From contig JAHQIW010007006.1 in NCBI GenBank assembly GCA_019055375.1, positions 1-64,000 on the forward strand: a DNA stretch of 64,000 bases, read 5' to 3'. Source of the DNA: Parelaphostrongylus tenuis (taxonomy: Eukaryota; Nematoda; Chromadorea; Rhabditida; Metastrongylidae). Shown in pieces: positions 47,011 to 57,511 of this stretch. Position numbers and translations under genes: made by a program. The notes under the pieces were generated by a model. That model saw nothing but the letters and a program-made list of their open reading frames with translations. It did no database searches and had not been told where the DNA came from. The first letter of the stretch is position 1. Each line of letters starts with the position of its first letter.

Positions 47011-48484
47011 GAAAGAGTTCATTTCTGTTTCGTAACGAAAAGGCACGTCCTGCAAATGATTCAACGAGCATCTGTAGGTATTATCACTAGTCTGACCATT
47101 TCTCAAGATTAGAAGTTAGTTGCCGTTATCTGTGGATCAAGTGATTCCACGTTTACGAATCTGTCAAGGTATATTTGAGGTTAACATCTCCCGGTATCTT
47201 TCGAATACTCAGCTTTCATAGCACTAATGTGAAGATGCTGAATAGGCTGCTGGTATGCTTTGCCAATGTTATCCATAGCTCCATTCAATCAAGAGCTAAC
47301 TAATGAAACTAATAACTGCCTATTGATGAATTTTGCAACTCTGCCTCTAGAACTTAGCAATCATTTCTGTTTTTTGTGGAAATTGGAATTTTGAGGAAAA
47401 GAGGTGGTGAACTGTTTAAACTAAAACAATAACGACATCGTTAAGGCGTACCTTTGATCTGCTATTATCTGTACATTCCATCGTGACATGTCCACTTGCA
47501 GACTCCCACATGCGTCCATGGAACTTCAATGAGTTTTGTGCTCATGTGGATGTGGTCTATAGTACCAAATCCTTTTGGAAATCCTGCCGGCTTTTCTTGC
47601 TTATGAATTATATTTTACCGATTCTCTGAATCGTTTCGCAAGTTTGGAGGTCAGGATTCGCTTGCGTGCTGCTCCTGCAATTCCGCATTAACATATTAGC
47701 TTGAATGTTTGCAGGAATAGTCTTCTCTTCGTCACTTCAAAACTCTCGCTTTTAGCGCTGACGTGAGGCTGTTGAACGAGGCATTCGTATTCTTCGCCGA
47801 GATTGTCAACGACGATATCTTTCTAAGTACAGACTAATAATTTGAATACACTCACGTTTATGTTAGTTCTAAAATTTCGGTGTTTTAATTCAGCGGTTAT
47901 GTTTTTTTTTTGCGAAAATCGTGCTGCATTGAGAAGACGATAATATCTCCAGTGTAGAAGGTGAGATCAATAGCAAAATCGGTCAGGCAAAACTTTCGAT
48001 CTACTAAGATGCTACTCCGCTTTGGTATTCTCTATTAGGAAACTTTCACGTGTACCGCTGAGAGTGGGCTTTTGGATTTGCAAGTTACCATGGATGATTT
48101 TGCTCGTCATGATAAACTCAGATAGTCCCCACTCTGTTCGTTCCATTCCAGTCCGTGGGTCCCAACGTAACGTACTTCAGACATTCTTCTATGTCCAATT
48201 TTCGCGTTCCAACGATAATCCTGAAGAACTTATGGTCTTCTCTGAGAAGCTATTCGACATCCATATAGAACGCTTCGACCTTTTTTCTATAAAAATCTGA
48301 TGCCGGTGAGCTAGCAACGAAAATGGTGATCGTTTCAACAACTCCGATCCGGGTTGTTGACTGTTCAAATGAATTGATCTTATGCTTAAATTTGAACTAT
48401 ACTTCTGCTATCGACTGCTTTTTTACAGACCCGCTCAAAATGATTTAATCTGATAAGGATATGACCTTTTTGAGCCATAGGTCT

Positions 48485-48534
48485 AGTGCTATATAGGCGC
48501 CTATTTCGTCCTATTGGGACTCATCAGTAGCACC
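48485..48534 (-). ncRNA. Hammerhead ribozyme (minus copy)
   Basis: Exact inverse of the plus copy at 48,935-48,984: stem I GTGCTA/TAGCAC, core CTGATGA, stem II GTCC-CAATA-GGAC, GAAA, stem III TAG-GCGC-CTA, and an AUA cleavage triplet. All conserved core bases are present. Predicted cleavage falls between plus positions 48,491 and 48,492. Confidence 0.85.
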
Positions 48535-48934
48535 CTCCCTCGGTTCCGTCGATCCCTTGAGGTTAAATAATCCTCTAAAGGAATCGGCGCCGAGTAAAAA
48601 CTAATCACCCAAAGTCGGATGATGGTCTTACCTGACTTTGTGGTGACCGGCAGTCGAGCTTACGGCTTTTAAAATGAACTATACTTCTGCTATCGACTGC
48701 TTTTTTACAGACCCGCTCAAAATGATTTAATCTGATAAGGATATGACTTATTTTGAGCCATAGGTCTAGTGCTAAAGCCATAGGTCTAGTGCTATTTTAA
48801 AAGCCGTAAGCTCGACTGCCGGTCACCACAAAGTCAGGTAAGACCATCATCCGACTTTGGGTGATTAGTTTTTACTCGGCGCCGATTCCTTTAGAGGATT
48901 ATTTAACCTCAAGGGATCGACGGAACCGAGGGAG

Positions 48935-48984
48935 GGTGCTACTGATGAGTCCCAATAGGACGAAATAGGCGCCTATATAGCACT
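48935..48984 (+). ncRNA. Hammerhead ribozyme (plus copy)
   Basis: 5' stem I GTGCTA (48,936-48,941), C3-A9 core CTGATGA (48,942-48,948), stem II GTCC/GGAC with a 5-nt loop (48,949-48,961), G12-A14 plus A15.1 as GAAA (48,962-48,965), and a short stem III TAG/CTA with loop GCGC (48,966-48,975). Then come U16.1-A17 (48,976-48,977) and 3' stem I TAGCAC (48,978-48,983), with a G-U extension. G10.1-C11.1 and A15.1-U16.1 pair as required. Self-cleavage is predicted after 48,977. The short stem III is the form described in retrozymes and PLE-associated hammerheads. Confidence 0.88.
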
Positions 48985-49085
48985 AGACCTATGGCTCAAA
49001 ATAAGTCATATCCTTATCAGCTTAAATTTGATTTAATAAAAACGTCAATGACACCGGCACCTCTGCGATCGCATGCTCCAAGAAA

Positions 49086-50200
49086 CAATCAAAAATAAAA
49101 TTGTGTTTCACATTGGCAGCGCAGTTCAAAGTTTGTTTCACTGGAAACACGAAAAGCACATGAACATGTAGAGCAGTTCTTCTAGTACCAGAGACAGACG
49201 TTCAATCCAGAGTACATTCCAAAGCAGAAAACAATTCGTAATCAAGTACACCTTACATAGGAGCCATTGATCGATGTTCGCGCGGTCCCACCCCTGCCCC
49301 TCTCCACCGTCTGTGAACTGATCAAAACACTTGCTCGAGCATGTGAATCAATATTATTCCTCTGCTGCGTTGCAGAGAAACGATATTTTTGCGATATAAG
49401 CACAGCGTTCTAGTCACTGAATTTTACGTTATCTGAAGATTACTAACAACCCGAAGAAAAAGCTGTGTACTGTGAGAAATATACGAGTGTGAAATATGAT
49501 TTTATTTTGAATTTTCCAGCCTTATAATGTTGCGTTTAAAAAGCCGATCGCCTGCAGCGCTAGCTTAAGTTTCAATTAATAACATTATTTATGAGCACTT
49601 CTTGCTCAGGGCAGGGAGTAGACTTGAAAAACTGTGCTACCGAACGGAAGAGTACTAAAATTTAAATAACAAAACATGTAAACTCCATCATAGTTCGAAC
49701 ATTCGCAGCTCTGAGTTTATTCTAGCGAATCCGAGAGTTTCTGACTTATTTAAAAACTCACGCTCCAACATAACCAACCTTCCTGCTGTTTTCGTACGTT
49801 CATCTGGAGTAGCGCGTGCAACAGCATCTAATTTAAGGCTTAGCTCTTGCAAAAGCAAATAACAAAATTGATAGGATGTTTTTCGCGCTAAATTGATTAA
49901 GCACATAGTCTGGAAACGGATTTCCTTTTAGCCTGAGCTTTGTCGGCGAGTAGCAGCATATTTTACAATTTAGCTAACACGCAAGATTGATGTAAGATTC
50001 AGTCGGCTAAGGGTTCTGACGCCCTCATCATCTTCAAAGCCGATGGTTCGAGCTCACTGTGGGCAATCATTTATTTCCGTAAAAAGAGCTACTATTATAA
50101 AGTATACGATCAAAGGGACTGTGAAAAACATAATGAAAAAAACCCTGAGAACAGCGAGTGAACGGGAACCAAATCATCGTAATCGTTCTTGTTAATCTTC
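49086..50200 (-). repeat. Inverted segmental duplication D1, copy 2 (includes an R element)
   Basis: Reverse complement is collinear with 12,985-14,400: GTGAAAAACATAATG block at 50,120, tRNA-like TCGGCTAAGGGTTCTGACGC at 50,003, GCTAACACGCAAG at 49,973, the exon at 49,688-49,846, then an R arm (CCGTTCGGTAGCACAG in inverse) and TCGATGTTCGCGCGGTCCCA at 49,271. It lacks the hairpin MITE present in copy 1 and is truncated at 49,085 by the RTE element. Confidence 0.8.
49688..49846 (-). CDS. Candidate terminal exon of unknown gene (D1 copy 2)
   Basis: Same length and stop as the exon at 13,670-13,828, reading LSLKLDAVARATPDERTK and ending INSELRMFEL. A pyrimidine-rich acceptor (TTATTTGCTTTTGCAAG) precedes it. 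By hand about 26 codon differences between copies replace the amino acid and only two or three are silent, yet no stop or indel has arisen. No family recognised. Confidence 0.42.
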   Translation of the reverse strand, partial: ELSLKLDAVARATPDERTKTAGRLVMLEREFLNKSETLGFARINSELRMFEL

Positions 50201-50407
50201 AAAGCTTTTCTTACTCCTCTTAGAGCAAAAAATTCTAAGCCTTAGGTAAAGCATTAAGAAATTTCTCAACCAGCTCTTTGGTTACAGTCTCCTAAATAGC
50301 TCTTTTGGAATAATCTAAATCAATTTACTAAATCAAAACTCAAATTTCATACCTTTCTTTTCGTGTGTTTTCTTGTAATCACAGCTCAGATTTCAATATG
50401 CCAGAAA

Positions 50408-50650
50408 ATCATTTTTGAGCCACGCATGTCATGTGGTCTGTTAATTGGGCTGACTTATAGGGCGCCATACAAGTGTTTCGGTCTTGACGATCTCATGAGT
50501 TGGGCAGTTACCCTTCGACTTTAGCCAATCCTCTTAGGATACTCAGTAGTTACTCTAAGCTACTATAGCCTCACTAAAGGGTTTTTCAAGTGTGGAGCTT
50601 CTAGACCACCGTGAACAGCTCCAGTCAAAACCCGAGAGTAGCTGAGAGCT
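50408..50650 (+). mobile_element. MITE family 'T', copy 5
   Basis: Starts ATTTTTGAGCCACGCATGTC then ATGTGGTCTGTTAATTGGGC. Continues with ACAAGTGTTTCGGTCTTGAC and a TTGGGCAGTTACCCTTCG block equivalent to the centre of the other copies. The right end is not clear. Confidence 0.6.
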
Positions 50651-51179
50651 GAAAGTAATGCCGGCACATCCACCAGTTTTGTTAATGAATTGTTTTCAAT
50701 GATGAGAAAAATTCGCGATCACCATTGGACCAATTCGCTGTATATAGCCGGCACACCTGCACATTTCTGTGTTCTAAGAAAGTTATGCCAAAGGGTCCAG
50801 AATTACACGAACCTAAAAAGATAGGAAGTACGTTCCGATATGACATCAGCTGTCTGTCGGCAGTCCGCGCACGTTGGAAGGTTGGCGTTCTTAGCGACAA
50901 AGTCGTCAGCTAGTCTAGTACCCATGTTAAATCTAATCTAAGACTCCAAAAAGGCTTTGTTAAGACGGACGATAAGTTGCATAGGGCCCTCGTAATCCTG
51001 CAGCATTTCAGTCACAACTGCGCCATCTGTTGATGAGAGAGCTCTGCGCTTAGCTCTCATACACAAACAACATCATGTTCATTAAGTTCTCAAAACCTCA
51101 CTACACTAGTGATGACCCACTCATTTGACCCCAAAGTCTATAAGAAATGTAGCCACTTGTACGTCAGAAGAGCGACTAA
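50651..51179. other. Unassigned span
   Basis: Overlapping short frames on both strands (50,682-50,913) without recognisable content. Nothing else seen. 50,201-50,407 also holds nothing recognisable. Confidence 0.3.
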
Positions 51180-51900
51180 TGAAAAACCTATCCCCTTCAC
51201 TGGACAAGAATTTTTCATAGGAGTGTTAGTGAATATGCGAATGCTTAATTCTCTAGTTACAGCTTCACTTGATCAGTTCTTCAAGGCACACTTTTATAGC
51301 GCTGTAAAATATAGAATAGACTTATGTTTGTCACCCTCCGCGCGCCTTCATTTTTCTCACGCGTATAATTCGCTGCAAGGCAAAAAGCATGGGAATGTTT
51401 AGAGAAAGTATTATAGTATCTAAGTCAATCACTTTCATTTAAGCCGTGTGACACTGCAGCGAAACGGTCTTTTACAAAAGATAGACAGAACGTTGGAATC
51501 ACCAGAACTTACACAATCGAATGTTTACTAATAGTCTGAAGAAAGAGCTCTGTAAGGCGAGCTGTCAAGCACAAACATTTTCTATCTCTAACAGGATCAT
51601 CGAACGGGATTTTTGAAGAAGGCACATTTCTGAGGTTTTCGAGAGTTGGGCAGTTGAAAGAGTGCTAGCACTCTAAGAAAGGAGTTTTGCCCAGTGAAAT
51701 ACAAGCTAGAAAAGAAATGAACGCATGGTCTTGTGAAACATAATATTGTTGCAGTTTAGAGCGACATGAAGGGGTATTCTAGAGAACCGACTACTTAGGA
51801 CTGTAGCCAGAGATAGAAGCTTTCCAATAATTACTAATAGTCTAATGAAAACTCTTGTGCAGCTAAAAGGATCGGTTTTCCATTTGTTGCAGCATACCAT
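51180..51900. mobile_element. Palindromic MITE family 'R', copy 6
   Basis: Left arm TTCACTGGACAAGAATTTTT then CATAGGAGTGTTAGTGAATA. Its inverse lies at 51,820-51,890 (TCCAATAATTACTAATAG, GAAAACTCTTGTGCAGCTAA, AAGGATCGG). Middle GGCAAAAAGCATGGGAATG then TTTAGAGAAAGTATTATAG. It abuts a mariner MITE at 51,917. Confidence 0.6.
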
Positions 51901-51916
51901 ATAAGTACAAAAGTGT

Positions 51917-52290
51917 ATTAGGTCGCTCCATGAGTCGTGGCATTAGAGTAATAAACACAAGTTTATTAACCAAAAATGAGCAAGACTGCATGATTTTGGC
52001 ATCGTTCAATTGCTCATTCTCATGTGAACATTTTGGTATGCAATTTGCCTACATTTACTTTGAGATGTAGCTGTCTTGGAAACAAATTTGCTTGCTAGTT
52101 ATGCATGAATTGCGCGAAGGGGAATATGCTAATTAAGCGGTCCGCATGATTAATGGAGCTTCCAGTAGACTGCCCACGTGTTACTGATCTACAAACTGTT
52201 CTTTCCAACTTTGAACTTTGCGAACCACTTCCTGGTCGCCCTTTCTGCAACCGTATCATCGCTCGGTCAGTTGTGAGGGGGCAAGTGAAT
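51917..52290 (-). mobile_element. Mariner-derived MITE, minus orientation
   Basis: Begins TTAGGTCGCTCCATGAGTCG, passes through the arm (CTCATTCTCATGTGAACATT, TTTGGAAACAAATTTGC-type block at 52,075) and ends in an inverse HTH relic at 52,150-52,280 (GTTCTTTCCAACTTTGAACT). It corresponds to the right half of the palindromic copy at 5,625 in opposite orientation. Confidence 0.72.
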
Positions 52291-52429
52291 ATCCGACTCA
52301 ATAGCTGGATAGCATATTTTCTTATGAGTCTAAGAATAATGAGAACGCCCATTTTGCTTGCTACAGTTTCACGTGGTTTGCTTCGAAAAGCCATTCTTTG
52401 ACGTTGTTACAGAAGGAAATTCCTCGTGT

Positions 52430-53310
52430 TCATGTCGAGCATATTTCTAGCCGGAGAGAGCATTTTCTTTGCGCTACTAGTAATTATTCGATAGTTTGAT
52501 GTTTGCTTATTTCAAAGCTATACCTATATCGTGGAAAGATCTCCTCTCCTCGAAGCATCAGACAAAAGAAGATTGATTCACATAAGCGAGCAAGGTGGTC
52601 TTTGGTCAGGTCACGGGCCGCTGGGTGAGGCTGCGGTCATTAGACGTGATGATTAATTAATTTTCGGCCACATGTACGGGTAAAGAAAATCTCGAAGTAC
52701 GTGAATATCATCGAGTCAGTGTTGAATCAATTAGAGCGTTCTGTTTCCTGAATTCCATCAAGTTGATCACAACGATGATTGATTTATCCGTATTTAAGGT
52801 AGAAAAAAGTATGTGAAATCTTTTTTATAGCAATGTCATTTGTTTTTGTTTTTTGAAGTTCTTCTTTCAAAGCGAAGAAACAATCTCTAACTGAATAACA
52901 ACGACCATACTAACTAAGACCAGTCGAAAATCGATCGATAATTGTCGAATCCCATTGCCGCCTCATCCAGCGGTCCGTGATTTGGCCAAAGACCACCTTA
53001 CTCGCTCATGTGCATCAATATTATTTTTCCTCTGCGTTGCAGATAAACGGTCTTTTCAGTGCATAACCACAGCGTTAAAATCAGCAAACATTACGCTATC
53101 AAATTATTGCTAATAGTCCAAAGAAAGGGCTCTGTCCGGCGAGAAATTTGCGCGTGTGGAGCATAATTTTATTCTAGATTTTGCAGCATTATAATATGGT
53201 TTTTCGAAAATTGGCCATGTGCGTCTCTAGCTAGGAATTGAAGCTTTGCAATGATTTCTAACACTCCTATGAAATGTCCTGTTCAGCGAATGAGGTCGGA
53301 TATTCATTTG
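52430..53310 (+). mobile_element. Palindromic MITE family 'R', copy 7
   Basis: Centre-left at 52,480-52,620. Right half well preserved: CCTCTGCGTTGCAGATAAAC, TATTGCTAATAGTCCAAAGA, then AAGGGCTCTGTCCGGCGAGA, TTTTATTCTAGATTTTGCAG, and the end ATTTCTAACACTCCTATGAA. A 52,615-52,680 GC-rich stretch corresponds to the family centre. Confidence 0.6.
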
Positions 53311-53334
53311 TCCTCTTGTAACCAAAAAGAGCCC

Positions 53335-53585
53335 ATCGCTTCAAGCTCCATTAATCTTGCGCGCCGCTTCGCTAGCATTTTCTCCTATGCGCCATCTGTA
53401 TGAGTTGCACGTAAATTTGTTTGACAGCTTCATCTCAAAATATGCATAGGCAAGTTGCATACCAAAACATTAGCAACGAAATGCACAATTGAAAGATAGC
53501 AAAAGAATATAGCTTCAACGACTCCTAGTTTATAAGTTTAGTGTTTGCTGCTCTAGTGCCAAGACTTAACAACCGACTTAATGCT
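53335..53585 (+). mobile_element. Mariner-MITE solo right arm
   Basis: AAGCTCCATTAATCTTGCGC then GCCGCTTCGCTAGCATTTTC, GGCAAGTTGCATACCAAAAC, and ends GTGCCAAGACTTAACAACCG then ACTTAATG. About 250 bp of arm without HTH core. Confidence 0.75.
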
Positions 53586-53814
53586 ATAAATAATCTAGTA
53601 CTAGATATTTCCTAGTTCAAGGCTCTTATGATGCTAACCAATGTCTTACACCGCAAGCACACTCATAAGATTGCATCAATCTAACTTTTTTGGTTCCATT
53701 AAACCAGCTTTCGATGTCTGCGCATCTGTAAATCTGCAACCGTCGTTTTCTAGCGAATTCTCTGTGGGTGCACCAATCCACGCACTAAGAAGTAGCGCCA
53801 ACGAACGATTTACA

Positions 53815-53985
53815 CTGTAAATCGAGTGAAATTGTCACCTATTATATAGTGTTGGACACTCGATTGTTCTGCGCCTGGTATTTTCATAATATTATACGAA
53901 ACATTTTGGCTCAAATAATAGTTATGAGATATATATTGAAATTTGAGCGTGGCTTTAATGAAACAACACTGATAAAGGTATAATG
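53815..53985. mobile_element. MITE family 'T', right-end fragment
   Basis: Contains ACATTTTGGCTCAAATAATA, then GTTATGAGATATATATTGAA and ATTTGAGCGTGGCTTTAAT, ending ACTGATAAAGGTATAATG, the family's outer right end. The left part is short and diverged. Confidence 0.6.
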
Positions 53986-54021
53986 TATGAAAATACCAGC
54001 CAAAGAGCAATCAAGGGTACA

Positions 54022-56900
54022 ACACCGTATCACCTGTTTCACCTGTCGTTCCGTTGATCGTCGAGTGACTCGAGCGGATACAAGCAACACTTCCATTTTT
54101 CCCTATCGCGCACAAGTGTAGCTCAGTGGGTCCTATTCGCTCTAAGAATTCGCTGATCATCATATCTTAATTCTATAGCTTTCGTGAAGAAATCGGACCA
54201 ACGGGTCGGTGGTCTTCCTGTAGAACGCTTGACGTCCCGAGGAATCCAGTCGGTAACGGCTCTCGTCCATCGGTTGTCGTTGAAGCGCATCACGTGTCCG
54301 GCCCACCTTATTTTCGATATCGTAGCGTGTAAAACGGCGTTTCTGATTTTTGATCGTTAACGTAGGTCGGAACATCGCATCCTTTCTCTCATTTGCGAGA
54401 TAAGGAATATTTCTAGCATCGACCTTTCGACTGCGCGTTTTAAAACGCCAAGTAATCTTCCATTCTGCTTACGTAACGACCAGGTTTCTGCTGCCTTTGT
54501 TAGGGCAGATATAATCGTCGAGTCGAAAAGGTGGGCACATTGTCGGAGCTCCTTGTCCTCTTCACTACATCTTTGATGCTCTTGAGTGTTCCCCAAGCCG
54601 CTCACTTCTTCCTGCTAAGCTCTGGAGCTAGGTCTTTCATCATATTAATTTCACGATCTGGACGGACGTAACCGGAGCATTCGGAGATATTCTTTCCTTT
54701 GACCGCGAATTGGGCATTCAAAACCCGTCCCGTTCCTCATGTACATCGTTTGCTAGTACTCTTTGAAACCCGATTTGTTCGCGTGGCTGTCCTTCGTCCA
54801 GTCTTCTGTTAATCCCATTTAGGATGACTCGAGTAAAGAATTTATAGACAACGTATAACAGACAGATTGAAGATAGTTGCCTATGTCGTAAAGGTCTTTC
54901 TATTTGAATAACGATGCGATCTTGCTGGTTTTCCACTGAATGGGGGCCTTGCATTCTGAGTAGCCAGTGAAGAGCGGAACCAGGGTGTCGATGAGAACTG
55001 GCAGCAGGTTTTTCAGGTGTTCTGCTTTAATCCTGTCTGGACCGGGCATTGTTCTGTTTTCCACCGACGAAATAGCATGCCAGATACGCAAGGGAGGACC
55101 GGTGGAACGACATATTCATCCTCTCTCAATTTATATGCGAAAGGATCCAAGTAGTATTGGTGAATGGATTTCTCCATAGCCCTACTAGAAGCTGCAAGTG
55201 TCCCGTCAGGGCATCGGAGTGCAATCATCTTGTTCTTATAATTCGCGAAGCCTCGCTGAGCTTTGCAAATGCTTTTCCTGGTTTTTGCAACTTCTGCCAT
55301 AACTACTGCTCGTCTCTCTTTGAGGTCTTCTTTTATCGCTTCTCTGCAGCATTTCGCAAGTTCAGACATTAGGTTTCGCTTGCCTGTAGCTCGTGGGATT
55401 CCTAGTTGACGTATCAGCTCGAGTGTCTTCGGAGACAAGCGTCTCCTCGTGACCTTGGGCTCTTAGCTTTCACAACGCTAACGTGAAGGTATTCAACGAG
55501 ACAATCATAATTTCCGTCGGTGTTGTCAACAACGGTATCTTCCCAAGAGCCGACTAATAATTCAAATATATTCCATTTATGGTAGTTCTGGAACACTGTT
55601 GTTTGAATTAAAGGCTTTCTCTCCTCGCCGCGAAAATCGGAACGTTTTGCGAAGGAGGCGATGCTCTGATCTCGTGTAGAACTTAGGAACAACAGCGACA
55701 TTGGTCAGGTAAAACCTTCAGTTTTCTAGGATGTGGTCTGTCTCGTTATTTCACTCTTACTGAGAGACTCCCACGTTCATCGCTGAGAGTGAGGCTTTTG
55801 GAATTGTGAATTACCATGGACGGTTTGGGACGCCATGATAAACTTAGATAGCCCCTCATCTGTTCATTCCATTCTACTCCGTCGATTTTAATGTGACGTT
55901 TTTCAGCCGATCTTCTAGGTTCAATTTTTGCATTAAAATCTCCGACAATGACCTAGAAGAATGTGTGATCGTCTCTGAAGAATTTTTCGGGGTCCATATA
56001 GAACGCTCCGACTTTGTCCTCAGGCAAGCTTGATGTTGGTGTGTAAGCAACGAAGATCGTCAAAGCCGGCATAGATTCACATCGTTTCAACCATAATCGT
56101 CCGATACGGGTTGTTAGTTGTTCAAACGAATTTATGTTCACGGTCAAATTCTGTTTGACAAGGACGCCAAAGCCGCCAAAACCTTTGCTATCCCATGCTT
56201 CAAGCAACAGTTCTTCTCCGCTGTCATAAATAGCGTGAAAAGGGTGGCGTCCTCTCGTTTCAGCCAGACCAGTGACATCGTACGTTATCCTTCTTGCTTG
56301 AATTAGAAGGTCTTCTACAGCGGATTTATGAGCAAGGATTCTTGCATTACAGGTGCAGATAGTCATTCTGGTCAGTTTTGATCTTGGCAGCCTAGTTTGG
56401 CCCTAAGATTTTAGCACCCTCTCCATACTCGTCCTACCTGGCGCTGCAGTAGCAGGGGCTTTTTCGGGATCAGGAGAATGAGGCCAATATTTGTAAATGT
56501 TTTTAGCATTTTATACTCAACGCATAGCTTGCTAGGTTCTAAACGTGGGAGCTGGGTATTCACGAGTACCTTGCCAGTCTCTTTCTCGAAAAAGCGAGAG
56601 GAGCTTATTTGTTGGGGGCTACTATCAACCGAATCCCATGCACTTATTAGCCACTTGATTGCAGGCTTTTGGCCTACTTGAATTGTAGAAATAGAGTTTT
56701 GTCAAGTCGGCGCTGCAAAAGCAGGGAGCTCATCCTCTGAATCCACCTTCGGCTCTGGGAAGCACACGCTCGCTTTTGGTTCTCGTTTATTTTCCTATCC
56801 ATCACATGGAGACGCGCCACAAGCCCTCTCGACTAATCGGGCGGGATCCCTCAAAGAGGGATATCCGTGGTAGGGACAGCGCTGTATAATCGAGGATAAT
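54022..56900 (-). mobile_element. RTE LINE, nearly complete but degenerate
   Basis: Most complete copy. Minus strand: 5' zone from TCCCTCAAAGAGGGA at 56,848; ORF N-terminus and AP endonuclease at 56,366-55,600 (ICTCNARILAHKSAVEDLLI, VTGLAETRGRHP, GFGGFGVLVKQN, then RDQSIASF). The linker is at 55,440-55,010 (SPKTLELIRQLGIPRATGKR, ENRTMPGPDRIKAEHLKNLL, the block before RT motif 1). RT pieces lie at 54,954-54,600, and the C-terminal region to 54,160 includes RWAGH-equivalent codons and FLHESYRIKI. RT motifs around the catalytic FADD are lost. Frameshifts throughout, no functional ORF. 3' end placed by similarity to 1-2,033. Confidence 0.9.
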
Positions 56901-56904
56901 TTCA

Positions 56905-57092
56905 CTTGCTTTAAAGTGTAAATCGTTCGTCGACGCTATCTGTTAGTGTGGGGCTTAGAACACCCACGGAGTGTTCGCTTATAGACGACGGGTTCTGCCC
57001 AACTAACGAGATTGTAAGGTTGAAACACGTGTATAGGGCCGTACAACAGCCCATTACCAGACCACATGATACGTTGGCTTAAATAACAATTA
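56905..57092. mobile_element. MITE family 'T', copy 7
   Basis: Blocks AGACGACGGGTTCTGCCCAA, GAAACACGTGTATAGGGCCG then TACAACAGCCCATTACCAGA, and the end CCACATGATACGTTGGCTTA match 30,600-30,720. It lies just beyond the 5' end of the RTE copy. Confidence 0.7.
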
Positions 57093-57399
57093 CAAACCCC
57101 GTGTGTCTGATATATTCAAAGGGTTCAGTTACTTTTCATTCATTTGATGCACCAATGCGGTTGCTTAGCAGCACATTTTTTTATAAGAGCGACACATGAG
57201 ATCTAAGATCCTCAAAACCTCATAATGATATTAGGTTGTGCCGTGTAGAAAGATTTGATGAAGCATCCATATGCTAATCAGAGTCGTAAGTCTACTGAAG
57301 TTAAAACATTACCATTGAGAAATAAAGCTACAGAGTCAATGATGAATAAACATTCGCCAAGCGAATGACAACACTAAATAAACAGAATTTTCAATTTAC

Positions 57400-57511
57400 C
57401 TTTTTCTTCTTCTCGTCATCACTTCGTGAAATAGAACGAGAATGCGATTGATTAAGAAACTTTGGGCTGCTTTGCGGGATCTTTCTAAAAACTGTCAACT
57501 CGCTCCAACGG
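57400..57511 (-). CDS. Candidate Ser/Lys-rich exon of unknown gene
   Basis: Minus strand, acceptor GAAGTATCAG (or TTTCTCTGAAG six bases upstream) and good donor AAAAAG|GTAAAT. 37 codons open, phase 0 at the donor: WSELTVFRKIPQSSPKFL followed by SRSISRSDDEKKKK. The composition (RS repeats, acidic then polylysine) is typical of a regulatory tail or linker and unlikely in random AT-rich DNA. No phase-compatible partner exon was found on either side. The kinase exon on the same strand is 5.6 kb away, and a link is not demonstrable. Confidence 0.4.

Larger units (their letters stand above)
48396..49019. mobile_element. Retrozyme-like insertion: tandem plus inverted ~283-nt ribozyme unit
   Basis: Flanked by a 12-bp direct repeat GCTTAAATTTGA (48,384-48,395 and 49,020-49,031) inside RTE sequence. 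The minus strand of 48,396-48,774 carries about 1.3 copies of a ~283-nt unit. 48,795-49,019 carries the inverted partial unit. Unit landmarks on the ribozyme strand are TAGCACTAGACCTATGGC, AAAGCCGTAAGCTCGACTGC, TTACTCGGCGCCGATTCC, then the hammerhead. Unit ends coincide with the predicted cleavage point (48,491/48,492, 48,774/48,775, 48,794/48,795). There is no ORF. Known metazoan retrozymes have this size class and are thought to depend on Penelope-like elements. That this is one is inference. Confidence 0.8.
47450..49085 (-). mobile_element. RTE LINE, internally deleted, interrupted by a retrozyme
   Basis: Minus strand. The RT-start block (GGATTTCCAAAAGGATTTGG then ACCACATCC) is at 47,510-47,590. 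The endonuclease-RT linker is at 47,625-47,840. Endonuclease sequence lies at 47,840-48,383 and resumes at 49,032-49,085, each part aligning to the copy at 54,022-56,900 (for example GAACTTATGGTCTTC against the GATCGTCTCTGAAG region). The 624-bp element at 48,396-49,019 sits inside it. Numerous stops; dead copy. Confidence 0.8.

Noticed and set aside
49960..50070. Possible tRNA gene (TCGGCTAAGGGTTCTGACGC)
   Set aside because: No proper box A and no closed acceptor stem. The same sequence is part of the D1 duplication on the opposite strand at 13,200-13,335.
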